60,374 nucleotides of DNA from Pseudomonadota bacterium (GTDB lineage: Bacteria > Pseudomonadota > Gammaproteobacteria > Steroidobacterales > SZUA-146): contig JBCCHD010000023.1 in the NCBI GenBank assembly GCA_039028935.1, positions 1 to 60,374 of the forward strand, read 5' to 3'. Position numbers and translations under genes: made by a program. Under the pieces are notes generated by a model. The model ran no database searches. It was given only the letters and a program-made list of their open reading frames with translations, and had not been told where the DNA came from. Position 1 is the stretch's first letter; each line of letters begins with the position of its first letter. This document shows positions 9,239 through 19,097 of the stretch, one piece after another.

Positions 9239-10957
9239 ATGCGCTACGTATCCCTGCGCCCTGCCCTGATCGGCGCCGCGTTACTCGTACTCACAGCTTG
9301 CGCCGACAAAACCGCCGACGAACCCGTCGCAGAGGCGGTCAGCCGCCCGGTTTCAACCACTCCTACGGCACCCACCAGCGACCAAAATCATCGCGACATT
9401 GACCTCAAAGTGTTTATGCGGCACGTGCGCATGCTCAGCGCGGATGAATTTGGTGGTCGCTCACCGGCATCGCTCGGCGAGGAAAAAACCATTAACTACC
9501 TGCGCGATGAACTGCGCAACATGGGTGTTGGTCCGGGCAATGGCAACAGCTATTTCCAAGACGTGCCACTGGTGACCATGACCGCAACCCCCGACGAGGT
9601 CATGACTGTTCGCAACGACAGCGCCGAGACGATCGATCTGCAGTTTGGTCCCGACATGGTCATCTGGACGAAGCGTGTGACGAGCCGTAGTGAAATCAAC
9701 GACTCGGAAATGGTGTTTGTTGGCTATGGCATTGTTGCACCAGAATACAACTGGAACGACTACGAAGGTGTCGATGTCGAAGGCAAGACCGTCGTAATTT
9801 TGGTCAACGATCCTGGTTACGCGACCCAAGACCCGGAGTTGTTCAATGGCAACGCCATGACCTACTACGGTCGTTGGACCTATAAATTTGAAGAAGCCGC
9901 TAAGCAAGGCGCAGCCGGCGCACTGGTGATTCACGAAACGGCGCCAGCGGCCTATCCGTGGTCTGTCGTTGAGGGCAGCTGGACCGGCGCACAGCACGAT
10001 TTAGTCACACCGGACAAAAACATGGGGCGCGCCGCCATCGAAGGATGGATCACCGATGTCCGCGCCGATCAGCTTTTTAAAGCGATGGGCAGTAGCTATG
10101 AGCAGGCTAAAAAGGACGCGCTTGATCGCAATATCAAAGCCCAGCCGATGGGCATGAGCGTGTCGGCCGGACTCAGCAACACCATCAGCGTCGCCGACTC
10201 ACAGAATGTCGTGGGCAAAATCGAAGGCTCAGACCGTCCAGATGAGTACATTCTCTACATGGCGCACTGGGATCATCTGGGCATCGACCCGACTCTCGAA
10301 GGGGATCAGATCTATAATGGCGCGGTGGATAACGCCACCGGCACCGCTGGCCTGTTGATGATCGCGCGAGCGTTTACTCAACTGGATGTTAAACCCGAGC
10401 GCTCCATATTATTCGTGGCCGTGACCGCCGAAGAGTCGGGGCTTCTCGGCTCGCGACAATTTGCGAATAATCCGCCCATGCCATTAAAGAAAATCGTGGG
10501 CGGTATCAACATGGATGCACTGAACGTTTACGGCCCGACTCGCGACGTCTCGGTCATTGGCTATGGCTCGTCCGAGCTCGAGCAATATTTGGCCAAAGCA
10601 GCCAGTGCTCAGGGCCGCACAATCGGTCCTGAACCGACGCCAGAAAGAGGCTATTTTTACCGTTCGGATCATTTCAACATGTCGAAAAAAGGCGTGCCGA
10701 TGCTCTATGCGAAGGGGGGCGTGAATCTCATTGATGGCGGCGTGGAGGCCGGCACCGCCGCACAAACCGCCTATACCGTCAACGACTACCACAAGCCGTC
10801 TGATGAAATAAATGACAGCTGGAAGCCGACGGGCACCGCCGAAGACTTACAAATGTTCTTCGACATCGGCAAGCAGCTCGCGATGGAGTCCACCTTCCCA
10901 TCGTGGTATCCCGGCAATGAGTTTCGTGCTATTCGCGAGGCGAGCATGGCGGAATAG
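9239..10957 (+). CDS. M28 family metallopeptidase lipoprotein
   Basis: 572-residue exported peptidase. The N-terminus is a lipoprotein signal with lipobox LTAC (Cys about 20), so it is anchored to a membrane facing the periplasm. A PA-type insertion lies around residues 140-270. The M28 catalytic core follows, with the zinc ligands visible: His-Trp-Asp in AHWDHLGI, Asp in NGAVDNATG, Glu-Glu in TAEESGLLG, Asp in NMDALN and His in RSDHFNMS. The two-zinc aminopeptidase site therefore looks complete. The start ATG follows a GGAG-type ribosome site. It is not obviously in an operon, because the next gene is 85 bases away. The exact peptide preference cannot be read from sequence. Confidence 0.92.
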   Translation: MRYVSLRPALIGAALLVLTACADKTADEPVAEAVSRPVSTTPTAPTSDQNHRDIDLKVFMRHVRMLSADEFGGRSPASLGEEKTINYLRDELRNMGVGPGNGNSYFQDVPLVTMTATPDEVMTVRNDSAETIDLQFGPDMVIWTKRVTSRSEINDSEMVFVGYGIVAPEYNWNDYEGVDVEGKTVVILVNDPGYATQDPELFNGNAMTYYGRWTYKFEEAAKQGAAGALVIHETAPAAYPWSVVEGSWTGAQHDLVTPDKNMGRAAIEGWITDVRADQLFKAMGSSYEQAKKDALDRNIKAQPMGMSVSAGLSNTISVADSQNVVGKIEGSDRPDEYILYMAHWDHLGIDPTLEGDQIYNGAVDNATGTAGLLMIARAFTQLDVKPERSILFVAVTAEESGLLGSRQFANNPPMPLKKIVGGINMDALNVYGPTRDVSVIGYGSSELEQYLAKAASAQGRTIGPEPTPERGYFYRSDHFNMSKKGVPMLYAKGGVNLIDGGVEAGTAAQTAYTVNDYHKPSDEINDSWKPTGTAEDLQMFFDIGKQLAMESTFPSWYPGNEFRAIREASMAE

Positions 10958-11042
10958 TACCGCCCTCCCCGAACGTCGAGCTACCGCTTTGACGCCCAAG
11001 CTCGTGCTTGCGTCCATTCCGCGCTTCCACCATGCTTGATGT

Positions 11043-12197
11043 ATGTCCAAAAAGAAATTCGAAACACGTCTGATTCATGGCGATGACCCATCGGGCAACC
11101 CCGGTGCCCTGCCCGACCCCACCACAGGTGTCTCACCGCCGATCGACCTGAGCACGACCTATCGCCGCACAGATCCTCGCGACGACTCGGAGTACATTTA
11201 CAGCCGTACCAATAATCCAACGCGACAGCGACTTGAAGCGCGTTTGTGTGGATTGGAAGACGGGTACGCCGCGGTCGCATTCGCCTCGGGATCCGCGGCC
11301 TCTATGGCATTATTTCAAGCGCTGCCAGCGGGAAGCCACATTATCGTGACCGAGGACGCCTATTACGGCACGCTTTTGCAGCTCAACAATATTGTCGCGA
11401 ATCTTGGACACCACGTCACCGCCATCGACACCACGCGAATCGATGAGGTTGAGCACGCGTTCCAAGACAACACATCGCTCGTGTGGCTCGAAACACCGAG
11501 CAATCCGCAAATGCGAGTTAGCGATATTCGCCGCATCGCCGCGCTCACCGCACAGCGCGGAGCCAAACTCTGCTGCGACAATACGCTCGCCTCATGCGTC
11601 TGGCAGCGACCGCTACAGTTGGGTGCGGATTTTTGCATGCACAGCTCAACCAAGTTTTTTGGGGGCCATAGCGACGTCACTGGTGGAGTGCTAATCGCAC
11701 GTGAAGCGAGCACACTCTTGGATCAGGTGCGCTACATTCAGCAAGTGGGCGGCGCCGTACCCAGCCCATTTGACTGCTGGTTATTGCTTCGCTCGTTATC
11801 AACACTCGCGGTTCGCGTTCGACACCAGACGCGCTCCGCAGAGCAGATTGCTCGGCATTTCAGCAACCACCCCCACATCGAGCAAGTACTCTATGTAGGA
11901 TTGACTGATCATCCGGGTCATGCGTTGAATCAAACCCAGATGCACGCCGGCAGCGCACTGCTGTCGTTGCTCGTAAAAGGCGACGCAAGCACAGCCATTA
12001 AGGTCGCTCAATCCACCCAATTCTTCGCTCAAGCCACCAGCCTGGGCGGTGTGGAGTCGCTAATCGAACACCGCTATTCCGTGGAAGGAAAAACATCGTT
12101 GTGCCCGCCTAATTTGCTCAGGCTCTCAGTCGGACTGGAGCATGCCAACGACCTCATTGAGGATCTCGAACAGGCGCTCGCGACTGCGCACGTGTGA
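11043..12197 (+). CDS. PLP-dependent trans-sulfuration enzyme
   Basis: 384-residue Cys/Met-metabolism PLP enzyme of the cystathionine gamma-synthase/gamma-lyase/beta-lyase family. Visible family marks are YSRTNNPTR, the FASGSAA phosphate-binding turn, LETPSNPQM, DNTLAS, the PLP lysine in SSTKFFGGHSD, and SLGGVESLIEH near the C-terminus. The family members share their folds and motifs, so cystathionine gamma-synthase, cystathionine lyase and methionine gamma-lyase cannot be separated by eye. It is convergent with the YadGH transporter genes, leaving about 100 bases with no obvious terminator. Confidence 0.9.
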   Translation: MSKKKFETRLIHGDDPSGNPGALPDPTTGVSPPIDLSTTYRRTDPRDDSEYIYSRTNNPTRQRLEARLCGLEDGYAAVAFASGSAASMALFQALPAGSHIIVTEDAYYGTLLQLNNIVANLGHHVTAIDTTRIDEVEHAFQDNTSLVWLETPSNPQMRVSDIRRIAALTAQRGAKLCCDNTLASCVWQRPLQLGADFCMHSSTKFFGGHSDVTGGVLIAREASTLLDQVRYIQQVGGAVPSPFDCWLLLRSLSTLAVRVRHQTRSAEQIARHFSNHPHIEQVLYVGLTDHPGHALNQTQMHAGSALLSLLVKGDASTAIKVAQSTQFFAQATSLGGVESLIEHRYSVEGKTSLCPPNLLRLSVGLEHANDLIEDLEQALATAHV

Positions 12198-12298
12198 CCG
12201 GTGATGAACGCGCTTTGCAGCCTCAGGTTCGAGGCCGACAGGGGTAGTGGAAGACGCAACTCGGTCGCTCGCTAGACACACTGCGACGCTTCACCAGG

Positions 12299-13078
12299 TC
12301 AGGTGCGGATTCCAACACCTCGGTGCAACAAGTACAGGCACAGACTCCCGAGCAGCACAATAAACACCAGAATAATCGCGTAGGCGGTGCCGATACTGAT
12401 GTCGGATTCCCCAAGAAACCCGTAACGGAAGCCATTTACCATGTATAGGATAGGATTGGCTTTCGAGACGTTTTGCCAAAATTCAGGCAGCAACGAAATG
12501 GAGTAAAACACGCCGCCGAGATAAGTAAGCGGCGTCAGAACAAACGTCGGGATAATCGAGATCCCTTCAAAATTCTTAGCAAAGATGGCATTGATAAAAC
12601 CGGCCATCGAAAAAACAATGGAGGTCAGCACCACGACGGACAGCGTCACGAACGGGTTCTGGACATGAATCTTAGTGAAAAACAGCGCTACGCCGCTCAC
12701 AATGAGTCCCACGCAGATGCCGCGAATTAGACCACCTGTCACAAAGCCTGCCAACACCGTGAAATTCGACAACGGAGAGACCACCACTTCCTCAACGTAA
12801 TGGCCAAAACGTGCGCCAAAAAACGACGACACCACATTGCCATAAGAGCTAGTGATTACCGACATCATGATGAGCCCCGGCGCGATGTACTGCATATAGC
12901 TGTAGCCGCCCATCTCACCGATGCGCGGACCGATAAGATTACCGAAAATGACAAAATAAAGGGTCATGGTGATGCACGGCGGCACCAGCGTCTGCACCCA
13001 AATTCGCAGGATACGCGTGATCTCTTTACGAACAATCGTCTTGTAGCCCACCCAGTTGGTGGTCAGTCCCTCACTCAT
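12299..13078 (-). CDS. yadH: ABC exporter permease, YadH type
   Basis: ABC-2 family membrane permease of 259 residues with about six hydrophobic helices. It closely resembles E. coli YadH over its whole length (RIWVQTLVPP, TLYFVIFGNLIG, PGLIMMSVIT, PTFVLTPLTYLGGVFYS, NGFRYGFLG). The start at 13078 is preferred over the in-frame ATG at 13093, because a strong GAGGGGG site sits just ahead of it. It overlaps the end of the ATPase gene by 8 bases, so the two are translationally coupled. The transported substrate is unknown. Confidence 0.93.
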   Translation of the reverse strand: MSEGLTTNWVGYKTIVRKEITRILRIWVQTLVPPCITMTLYFVIFGNLIGPRIGEMGGYSYMQYIAPGLIMMSVITSSYGNVVSSFFGARFGHYVEEVVVSPLSNFTVLAGFVTGGLIRGICVGLIVSGVALFFTKIHVQNPFVTLSVVVLTSIVFSMAGFINAIFAKNFEGISIIPTFVLTPLTYLGGVFYSISLLPEFWQNVSKANPILYMVNGFRYGFLGESDISIGTAYAIILVFIVLLGSLCLYLLHRGVGIRT

Positions 13079-14003
13079 TGACAACCCCCTCATCGTTCAC
13101 ATCGACGAGGCGAATAAAAAGCTCTTCGAGGCGATTGCTTTTCGTGCGCATACTTTCAATTGCAATATTTTGACGCGTTAGCTCACCAAACAGATCATTG
13201 AGATGCTGACTCGATTGCATCTCCACCTCGAGCGTCAAATTGTCTTCGCGTCGACACGCAAAGCCATGGAGGTTCAGTGACTCAGGCAACTCCGCCACAC
13301 TGGTGAGTACAAACGTCTGCACTTGTAGCTTGCGCAATACGTTTGCCATTCGATCATTCTCGATGATCCGCCCCTTGTCGATAATCGCCACATTACGACA
13401 AAGGCTCTCAGCCTCCTCGAGATAGTGCGTCGTCAAAATAATCGTTGTGCCTTGCTCGTTCAGCTGTCGCAAAAAGCGCCACATGCTGCGTCGAATTTCG
13501 ATGTCTACCCCCGCCGTCGGCTCATCGAGAATAAGCAGCCTAGGTTCATGCATCAGTGCCCGCGCGATCATGAGGCGTCGCTTCATACCCCCCGATAGCT
13601 CCCGCGAAATGTCGTCACGTCGATCCCATAGCTGAAGCTCAGACAGATATTTCTCGGCGCGTCGCATGGCCTCGCGCCGCGGTATCCCATAATAGCCCGC
13701 CTGATTGATGACGATATTTTGTACCGGTTCGAATTGATTGAAGTTAATTTCTTGCGGGACCAGGCCAATGCAGGACTTTGCCTGCTCTTTTTGCGTGCGA
13801 AGATCGTAGTCAAAGACTTTGACTGTGCCCGCGGTGGGCGTAACCAGCGAGCTTACAATGCCGATCGCCGTCGTCTTTCCCGCACCATTGGGGCCGAGTA
13901 CCGCAAAAAAATCGCCTTGTTCAACCTCAAGGTCAATGCCGCGCAGCGCGGTGACCGAGCCATCATAGGTTTTCTTTAGGCCTGATAGTGTTAAAGCATT
14001 CAT
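13071..14003 (-). CDS. yadG: ABC exporter ATPase, YadG type
   Basis: ABC ATPase of about 310 residues partnering the overlapping permease. It has Walker A GPNGAGKTT, signature LSGGMKRRL, Walker B LLILDEPTAGVD and the switch His (TTHYLEEAE). A roughly 75-residue C-terminal extension is typical of drug/polysaccharide-exporter ATPases. The ATG at 14003 is taken as start, with a GTG two codons upstream as the alternative. It is divergent from mscL, and about 200 bases between them carry the candidate mscL promoter. Confidence 0.93.
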   Translation of the reverse strand: MNALTLSGLKKTYDGSVTALRGIDLEVEQGDFFAVLGPNGAGKTTAIGIVSSLVTPTAGTVKVFDYDLRTQKEQAKSCIGLVPQEINFNQFEPVQNIVINQAGYYGIPRREAMRRAEKYLSELQLWDRRDDISRELSGGMKRRLMIARALMHEPRLLILDEPTAGVDIEIRRSMWRFLRQLNEQGTTIILTTHYLEEAESLCRNVAIIDKGRIIENDRMANVLRKLQVQTFVLTSVAELPESLNLHGFACRREDNLTLEVEMQSSQHLNDLFGELTRQNIAIESMRTKSNRLEELFIRLVDVNDEGVVNE

Positions 14004-14100
14004 AGTCACTTACGTATTGAAGATATCGACAGCACCGGCGCGCCGGCCGCATCATAGCATGAGCGTCGCCCGTGACCGATACCCTGGGTCACCCGATGCG

Positions 14101-14129
14101 TTGCTATTGTCCAACGGTGGGAGAATAAT
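14101..14129 (+). promoter_or_regulatory. Candidate sigma70 promoter for mscL
   Basis: TTGCTA (14101-14106) and AATAAT (14124-14129) are separated by 17 bases, 4/6 and 5/6 matches to the sigma70 hexamers. The site points toward mscL and would give a leader of about 75 bases. It is a pattern call only. Confidence 0.45.
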
Positions 14130-14212
14130 GACCGTGGTCACCGGCCTATCTCACCGGACATCGGTCCAGGGTCGGCCGAATGACCCGTCATCACAACACA
14201 GGGGGTTCCAAC

Positions 14213-14626
14213 ATGCTTCAGGAATTCAAAGAGTTTGCAATGCGCGGCAACGTTATGGATATGGCGATTGGCATTGTTCTTGGCACCGCGTTCGGCAAAA
14301 TCGTGGCATCCTTTGTCGGCGATATGCTCATGCCCATTCTGAGCAAATTTGTCGGTGGGATCGATTTTTCGTCGTACTACATCAGTATGTCTGGTGATCA
14401 ATACGAATCACTGTCGGCCGCTGAAGCCGCCGGCGCGGCCGTTATGAAATACGGCAGCTTTATCCAAACGGTGGTGGATTTTTTGATCATTGCGGTCGCC
14501 ATTTTTGTGCTGGTTAAGGCGATCAACAGCCGCCAACAACAAGAAGAAGCGGCGGCGCCTGCCACCAAAACCTGTCCTCGGTGTTTTAACCGCATTCCCT
14601 TTGAAGCCACACGCTGTGGGTTTTGA
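14213..14626 (+). CDS. mscL: Large-conductance mechanosensitive channel
   Basis: 137-residue MscL, the pentameric osmotic-shock release valve of the inner membrane. The N-terminal helix MLQEFKEFAMRGNV and first membrane helix MAIGIVLGTAFGKIV (pore-lining) are canonical. A periplasmic loop of about 30 residues follows, then the second membrane helix (FLIIAVAIFVLVKAI). The cytoplasmic tail ends TCPRCFNRIPFEATRCGF, which looks like a zinc ribbon missing its final cysteine. The start at 14213 follows an AGGGGG site. An in-frame ATG 33 bases upstream would add a non-family extension. Confidence 0.97.
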   Translation: MLQEFKEFAMRGNVMDMAIGIVLGTAFGKIVASFVGDMLMPILSKFVGGIDFSSYYISMSGDQYESLSAAEAAGAAVMKYGSFIQTVVDFLIIAVAIFVLVKAINSRQQQEEAAAPATKTCPRCFNRIPFEATRCGF

Positions 14627-14774
14627 ACATCGGATGTGTAGTGGGTATGTGGCGCCGGAATCGTAACGAACGGTCTGTGACCCGATACCGTGCACAACCA
14701 CCTCGACGGCGTTTACTATTGAACGACTCGGGAAACGAATCCAAATGACCAATATTGTCGACAAGGATCATACT

Positions 14775-15257
14775 ATGCACTTCAAAACGGCCGACCTGTA
14801 CGATGACTTCGCGGCGGAACTCGAAATCGCCTCACCAGGCTTCCGACGGTTTGGTCAACATGAGTCCTTCGCCGGCCCGATAGCGACCGTCAAGGTGCAT
14901 GAGGACAACGTGCTGGTCAAACAGGCATTGGGGGAGCCCGGCGGCGACCGAGTGCTCGTCGTTGATGGCGGCGGCTCGATGCGCTGCGCCTTGCTCGGTG
15001 ATCTGCTAGCGCAAATGGCGATCGACAATCAGTGGGCTGGAATTATTGTGTATGGCTGCATTCGCGACAGTCATGACATTGACGCCATGCCCATCGGCGT
15101 GCGTGCTCTTGGCACCCACCCCGCAAAAAGCGTCAAACGCGGCGAAGGCGTGCGCGATGAATCGGTATCGTTCGCCGGCGTCACGTTCGAACCAGGGCAC
15201 TTTGTGTACGCCGACCACGATGGCATCGTGATTGCGCCACGTTCTCTGTTGAACTGA
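14775..15257 (+). CDS. rraA: RraA-family protein (RNase E inhibitor type)
   Basis: 160-residue RraA-family protein. E. coli RraA binds RNase E and restrains mRNA decay. Close counterparts of its blocks are visible: TADLYDDFAAEL, RVLVVDGGGSMRCAL, WAGIIVYGCIRDS and HFVYADHDGIVI. The same fold includes HMG/CHA aldolases, so an aldolase role is possible, but the length and blocks fit RraA best. The start at 14775 follows AAGGA. An ATG ten codons upstream is less likely. It stands between mscL and nudC on the same strand. Confidence 0.9.
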   Translation: MHFKTADLYDDFAAELEIASPGFRRFGQHESFAGPIATVKVHEDNVLVKQALGEPGGDRVLVVDGGGSMRCALLGDLLAQMAIDNQWAGIIVYGCIRDSHDIDAMPIGVRALGTHPAKSVKRGEGVRDESVSFAGVTFEPGHFVYADHDGIVIAPRSLLN

Positions 15258-15282
15258 GCACGCTCTTTCGACGCCTTTCGTC

Positions 15283-16224
15283 ATGTCCATCGATTACTCC
15301 AGCCGCAACGTGTTTGTCGACCCAAGCTTTGACCGGCTCGCGGAAAAGCGACGCGACCGGGAATGGATCGAGCGCGCGCTGCGCGCACCCGAAACCCGTT
15401 TCATCGGCGTATGGCAGCATCGAAGTGCGATCAATGCGCAGAGCCTGTGCGATTTGACCGCGCCAGAGCTCGCGGAGTTTGATCTCGACACAGCCGTGCT
15501 GCTCGGCGACGTGGGCGGCGACATTTACTTCGCATTGGATCTTGGCGAGTCCTCGACACCCCCAGCACCGCTCGCCGATTATCGATTCGACGGCTTACGC
15601 AGTATCGGCATGACCCTCCCCGCCGAGGAGGCCGCGCTGGCCGCTTACGCACAGGCCATGGTGTTTTGGCATCGTCGACATCGATTTTGCGGCGTGTGTG
15701 GCACGGCCACGATCAGCGTCGAGGGTGGCCATGTTCGCGAATGCCCAGGATGCTCGGACCGTTCGTTTCCACGAACCGATCCGGCGGTGATCGTATTGGC
15801 GTCGCGCGATGATCGCGTATTGCTGGGTCGTCAAGCTAGCTGGCCGCCCGGACGGTATTCAACCATCGCCGGATTTGTGGAACCCGGCGAGAGCCTCGAA
15901 GATTCTGTGCGGCGCGAAGTCACCGAAGAAACCGGACACGAGGCGAGTCACGTGCGGTATTTTTCGTCCCAGCCATGGCCATTTCCCTCTTCTTTGATGC
16001 TCGGCTTCAGCGCGACCGTGAGTGACGCGCCCATTCAGAAGCCAGATGAGGAGCTCGAAGAGGTCCGATGGTTCACGCGCGATGACATCATCGCCCGTGA
16101 AACACACGGTCCTAAACTCGTGCCGCCCCCGCTGTCCATCGCCTATCGACTGGTGGAACACTGGTTTAACAAAGGCAGCGATGTGCCTCTTGCCGACATC
16201 ATCCAGCGCAACGAGGCGACCTAG
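15283..16224 (+). CDS. nudC: NAD+ diphosphatase / RNA deNADding enzyme
   Basis: 313-residue NudC that hydrolyses NAD(H) and removes NAD caps from RNA. The zinc ribbon is present (CGVCG, then CPGC about 20 residues later). The Nudix box reads GFVEPGESLEDSVRREVTEE, with all catalytic Glu residues in place. The NudC-specific SQPWPFPSSLMLGF motif follows it. The N-terminal domain (about 1-125) is weakly conserved, as usual. The NRDE gene starts 2 bases after its stop, so the two are probably cotranscribed. Confidence 0.95.
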   Translation: MSIDYSSRNVFVDPSFDRLAEKRRDREWIERALRAPETRFIGVWQHRSAINAQSLCDLTAPELAEFDLDTAVLLGDVGGDIYFALDLGESSTPPAPLADYRFDGLRSIGMTLPAEEAALAAYAQAMVFWHRRHRFCGVCGTATISVEGGHVRECPGCSDRSFPRTDPAVIVLASRDDRVLLGRQASWPPGRYSTIAGFVEPGESLEDSVRREVTEETGHEASHVRYFSSQPWPFPSSLMLGFSATVSDAPIQKPDEELEEVRWFTRDDIIARETHGPKLVPPPLSIAYRLVEHWFNKGSDVPLADIIQRNEAT

Positions 16225-16226
16225 CC

Positions 16227-17027
16227 ATGTGTTTGATCGCCTTTGCCTGGGAAGCCTCTGCCGAGTATCCATTTGCGCTCGTTGCCAACCGTGACGAGTT
16301 TCATGCGCGGCCGACCCAAGCGCTAGGTTGGTGGCCCAATACCCAAATGGTTGCGGGTCGAGATCTACAAGCTGGGGGTACGTGGCTTGGACTCACCCAA
16401 GGCGGTCGATTTGCCGCGGTCACAAATGTCCGAGAAGGGAATGTCGAGCAACCGGCGCGACAATCGCGCGGCGCGCTGGTCACGCATGTCCTCGCATCAC
16501 AGGCGCCACTCGACACACTGCAGACGGAACTCCTACAGATGGGCCAGCACACGGCCGGCTTTAACTTGTTGTTCGGCGATCTTTTCGGCGCCGATCATGA
16601 ACTGCGCTATCTGTCCAACCGACCGAGCGTCGGCAACCTGCCAGGCGTAGGCGAAACAATCGATGCAGGCGTATACGCGCTGTCGAACGCCGGACTGCAT
16701 GACGACTGGCCCAAAACACGAGAGGCCGAAATTGCGCTGAAACGTGCACTGCGTTTACGCCATCCCGATGGGTTTTGGGACGTGACGGCCGATCGCCGTG
16801 TGGCGGAACCCGACGACCTGCCTGACACCGGCGTTGGTGCAGACATCGAACGCTTTTTATCCGCCGCGTTTATTGTCGGCGACAATTACGGCACGCGCAG
16901 CACGATTCGACTGCTTGGGCAGCCCAAGTCGAGCATCTCAATTAGCGAGCGGCGGTTTAATCCGAACGGTGAGCTGACCGGCTGCAGTCAGGTTCGTGTA
17001 ACGCGCAACGGACCGGATTCCGAGTAA
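16227..17027 (+). CDS. NRDE/TANGO2-family protein
   Basis: 266-residue member of the NRDE (TANGO2) family. The opening MCLIAFAW with Cys at position 2 and the name-giving NRDEF motif (about 25-29) are both present, followed by GGTWLGLT and FAAVTNVRE. The fold resembles Ntn hydrolases with a potential N-terminal Cys nucleophile. The biochemical role is not settled. TANGO2 relatives have been linked to haem handling and lipid metabolism. It sits directly behind nudC. Confidence 0.88.
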   Translation: MCLIAFAWEASAEYPFALVANRDEFHARPTQALGWWPNTQMVAGRDLQAGGTWLGLTQGGRFAAVTNVREGNVEQPARQSRGALVTHVLASQAPLDTLQTELLQMGQHTAGFNLLFGDLFGADHELRYLSNRPSVGNLPGVGETIDAGVYALSNAGLHDDWPKTREAEIALKRALRLRHPDGFWDVTADRRVAEPDDLPDTGVGADIERFLSAAFIVGDNYGTRSTIRLLGQPKSSISISERRFNPNGELTGCSQVRVTRNGPDSE

Positions 17028-17087
17028 ACTATCGGCCGAGCGCTAACTGGCGCGCCCAATGTCGACCACACTCAGAAAAGGCCAACC

Positions 17088-19004
17088 ATGTCTTCGAATC
17101 AGCACCACGCACCAGCCGGCACCTGGCAATCACCATTAACCGCAGAAACCCTAGCCGGCGCCAGCATTCGGTTGGCACAGCCGTGCCTCGACGGCGACCG
17201 CACTTATTGGCTCGAAGGCAGGCCCACCGAGAAAGGACGAACCGTGCTCGTCATGCGAGACGCTGACGGGCGTGTGCGAGATCTCACGCCGGAACCGTAC
17301 GACGTACGCAGTCAGGTGCACGAATATGGCGGCAGCGCCTACCTGGTTGATCGCGACGACATTTTTTTTGTCAACGCACGTGACCAGGGGATATACCGCA
17401 TCGACCGCCGCGGCATTCACTGCGTCTTCCAGCAGGACGATCAGCGCTTCGCCAATTTTTGCCTCGACCGCACACATGGACGACTGATTGCCGTCGGTGA
17501 GGCGCACGTAGGCGACAAAGAACCCATTAACCAATTGGTCAGTGTATCCCTGAGCGATGGCACGCTGAGTGTCCTGCATGAAGGTGCCGATTTTTACAGC
17601 TCGCCCACGCTAAATGCGGATGACTCCTCGCTCGCGTTCCTGACTTGGATGCATCCCAACATGCCCTGGGACAGCACCACGCTGCACGTGGCCGATGTCA
17701 CCGCACAGGGCCTTAGCGCGGTCCGGATTATTGAGCAAGGGTATGCCGCGTTCTCTCCACAGTTCGGTCCGGACGGTCAACTGTATTTTGTGAGCGATCG
17801 CGATAATTTTTGGAACCTGTACACAACGGACGAAACGGGTTCGCGCGCCGTGACCCAACTCGACGCCGAACTCGGCATGCCGCACTGGATCTTTGGCATG
17901 TCGACCTATGGGTTCCTCGATGCGGACACCGCGATTGGCGTCGCCAGCCGCGACGGTCTGTGGCACCTGTGTCGCATCGATCTACGTTCGAGCACGGTTA
18001 CGTTCGTCGACCCTTGGTTGTGGACCGCTGTCGATCATTTGGCGGTGACCGCTGAGGGCATCGTCTGCCATGCCGCCAGGCCCGATCATGTCGACAGCAT
18101 TATTCGCCTAAAGCATGACGACCTAAAGCACGTGCAAGTGCTGCGTAAAGCGAGCGACTTCGCACTGGACGACAGCATGATCTCGCGCGCCAAGGCCATC
18201 ACTTTTGGCGAGGGTCAATCGACAGCGTATGGCTTTTACTACGCACCACAACACAGCACAACCAAACTGCCAGCCGGTGACGCACCACCCTTGATCGTGC
18301 TGGTGCACGGTGGACCCACCACCGCAACCGGAAACGGCTTGAATGCGCGAATTCAGTTTTGGACCACGCGTGGATTTGCGGTACTGGATGTCAACTACCG
18401 CGGCAGCACCGGATTCGGTCGCCGCTATCGACATTTACTGCAAGGCCAATGGGGGCAATTTGATGTCGAGGACTGCATCCAAGGCGCACAGTACTTGATC
18501 GACCAGAATCTCGCGCACGCCGATCGCGTGTTTATTATGGGTGGTAGCGCGGGTGGCTACACGGTCTTGAGTGCACTGGCGTTTACCGACTTTTTTAGCG
18601 GCGGCGTCAGCTCGTATGGCATCGGTGACCTGGCGCTTCTGGTCAACGACACCCACAAGTTTGAAGCGCGATATTTGGATTCGCTTGTCGCGCCGTTTGA
18701 TGCCGAACTGTACCGCGCGCGGTCGCCGCTGTATGCCGCCGATCAAATCCGAGTGCCGGTGCTGTTCTTTCAAGGCACGGAAGACAAGATGGTGCCTCTC
18801 AACCAGGCGGAAACGATGGTTGACGCCCTGAAGCAAAACGGCGTGCCCGTGGGCCTGGAGATTATGGTTGGCGAGGGACATGGCTTTCGTCGTGACGACA
18901 GTATCATCCGCCTTATGAATCTAACGCTCGCTTTTTTTCTCAAAATCATGGGCCATCGTTCGCCATCAACGGACGCACTCTCGTTGCACAACGACACTGT
19001 GTAG
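17088..19004 (+). CDS. S9 family serine peptidase (prolyl oligopeptidase type)
   Basis: 638-residue cytosolic S9 peptidase/acylaminoacyl-peptidase-like enzyme. The first 370 residues form a beta-propeller-like region. The alpha/beta hydrolase domain has the oxyanion region VLVHGGPT, nucleophile GGSAGGYT, Asp in GTEDKMVPL and His in GEGHGF, so the triad is complete. No signal peptide is seen. The start follows an AAAGG site with proper spacing. It likely trims short, blocked or proline-containing peptides, but the specificity is not evident. Confidence 0.92.
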   Translation: MSSNQHHAPAGTWQSPLTAETLAGASIRLAQPCLDGDRTYWLEGRPTEKGRTVLVMRDADGRVRDLTPEPYDVRSQVHEYGGSAYLVDRDDIFFVNARDQGIYRIDRRGIHCVFQQDDQRFANFCLDRTHGRLIAVGEAHVGDKEPINQLVSVSLSDGTLSVLHEGADFYSSPTLNADDSSLAFLTWMHPNMPWDSTTLHVADVTAQGLSAVRIIEQGYAAFSPQFGPDGQLYFVSDRDNFWNLYTTDETGSRAVTQLDAELGMPHWIFGMSTYGFLDADTAIGVASRDGLWHLCRIDLRSSTVTFVDPWLWTAVDHLAVTAEGIVCHAARPDHVDSIIRLKHDDLKHVQVLRKASDFALDDSMISRAKAITFGEGQSTAYGFYYAPQHSTTKLPAGDAPPLIVLVHGGPTTATGNGLNARIQFWTTRGFAVLDVNYRGSTGFGRRYRHLLQGQWGQFDVEDCIQGAQYLIDQNLAHADRVFIMGGSAGGYTVLSALAFTDFFSGGVSSYGIGDLALLVNDTHKFEARYLDSLVAPFDAELYRARSPLYAADQIRVPVLFFQGTEDKMVPLNQAETMVDALKQNGVPVGLEIMVGEGHGFRRDDSIIRLMNLTLAFFLKIMGHRSPSTDALSLHNDTV

Positions 19005-19097
19005 TGCTCCGCTCGTCGTAACGCTGCGCTCGTCGAGCGATACACGGGACACAGCGTATGACGCCAGCGGATAGTCCAGTACTTTTCATGTACGAAA

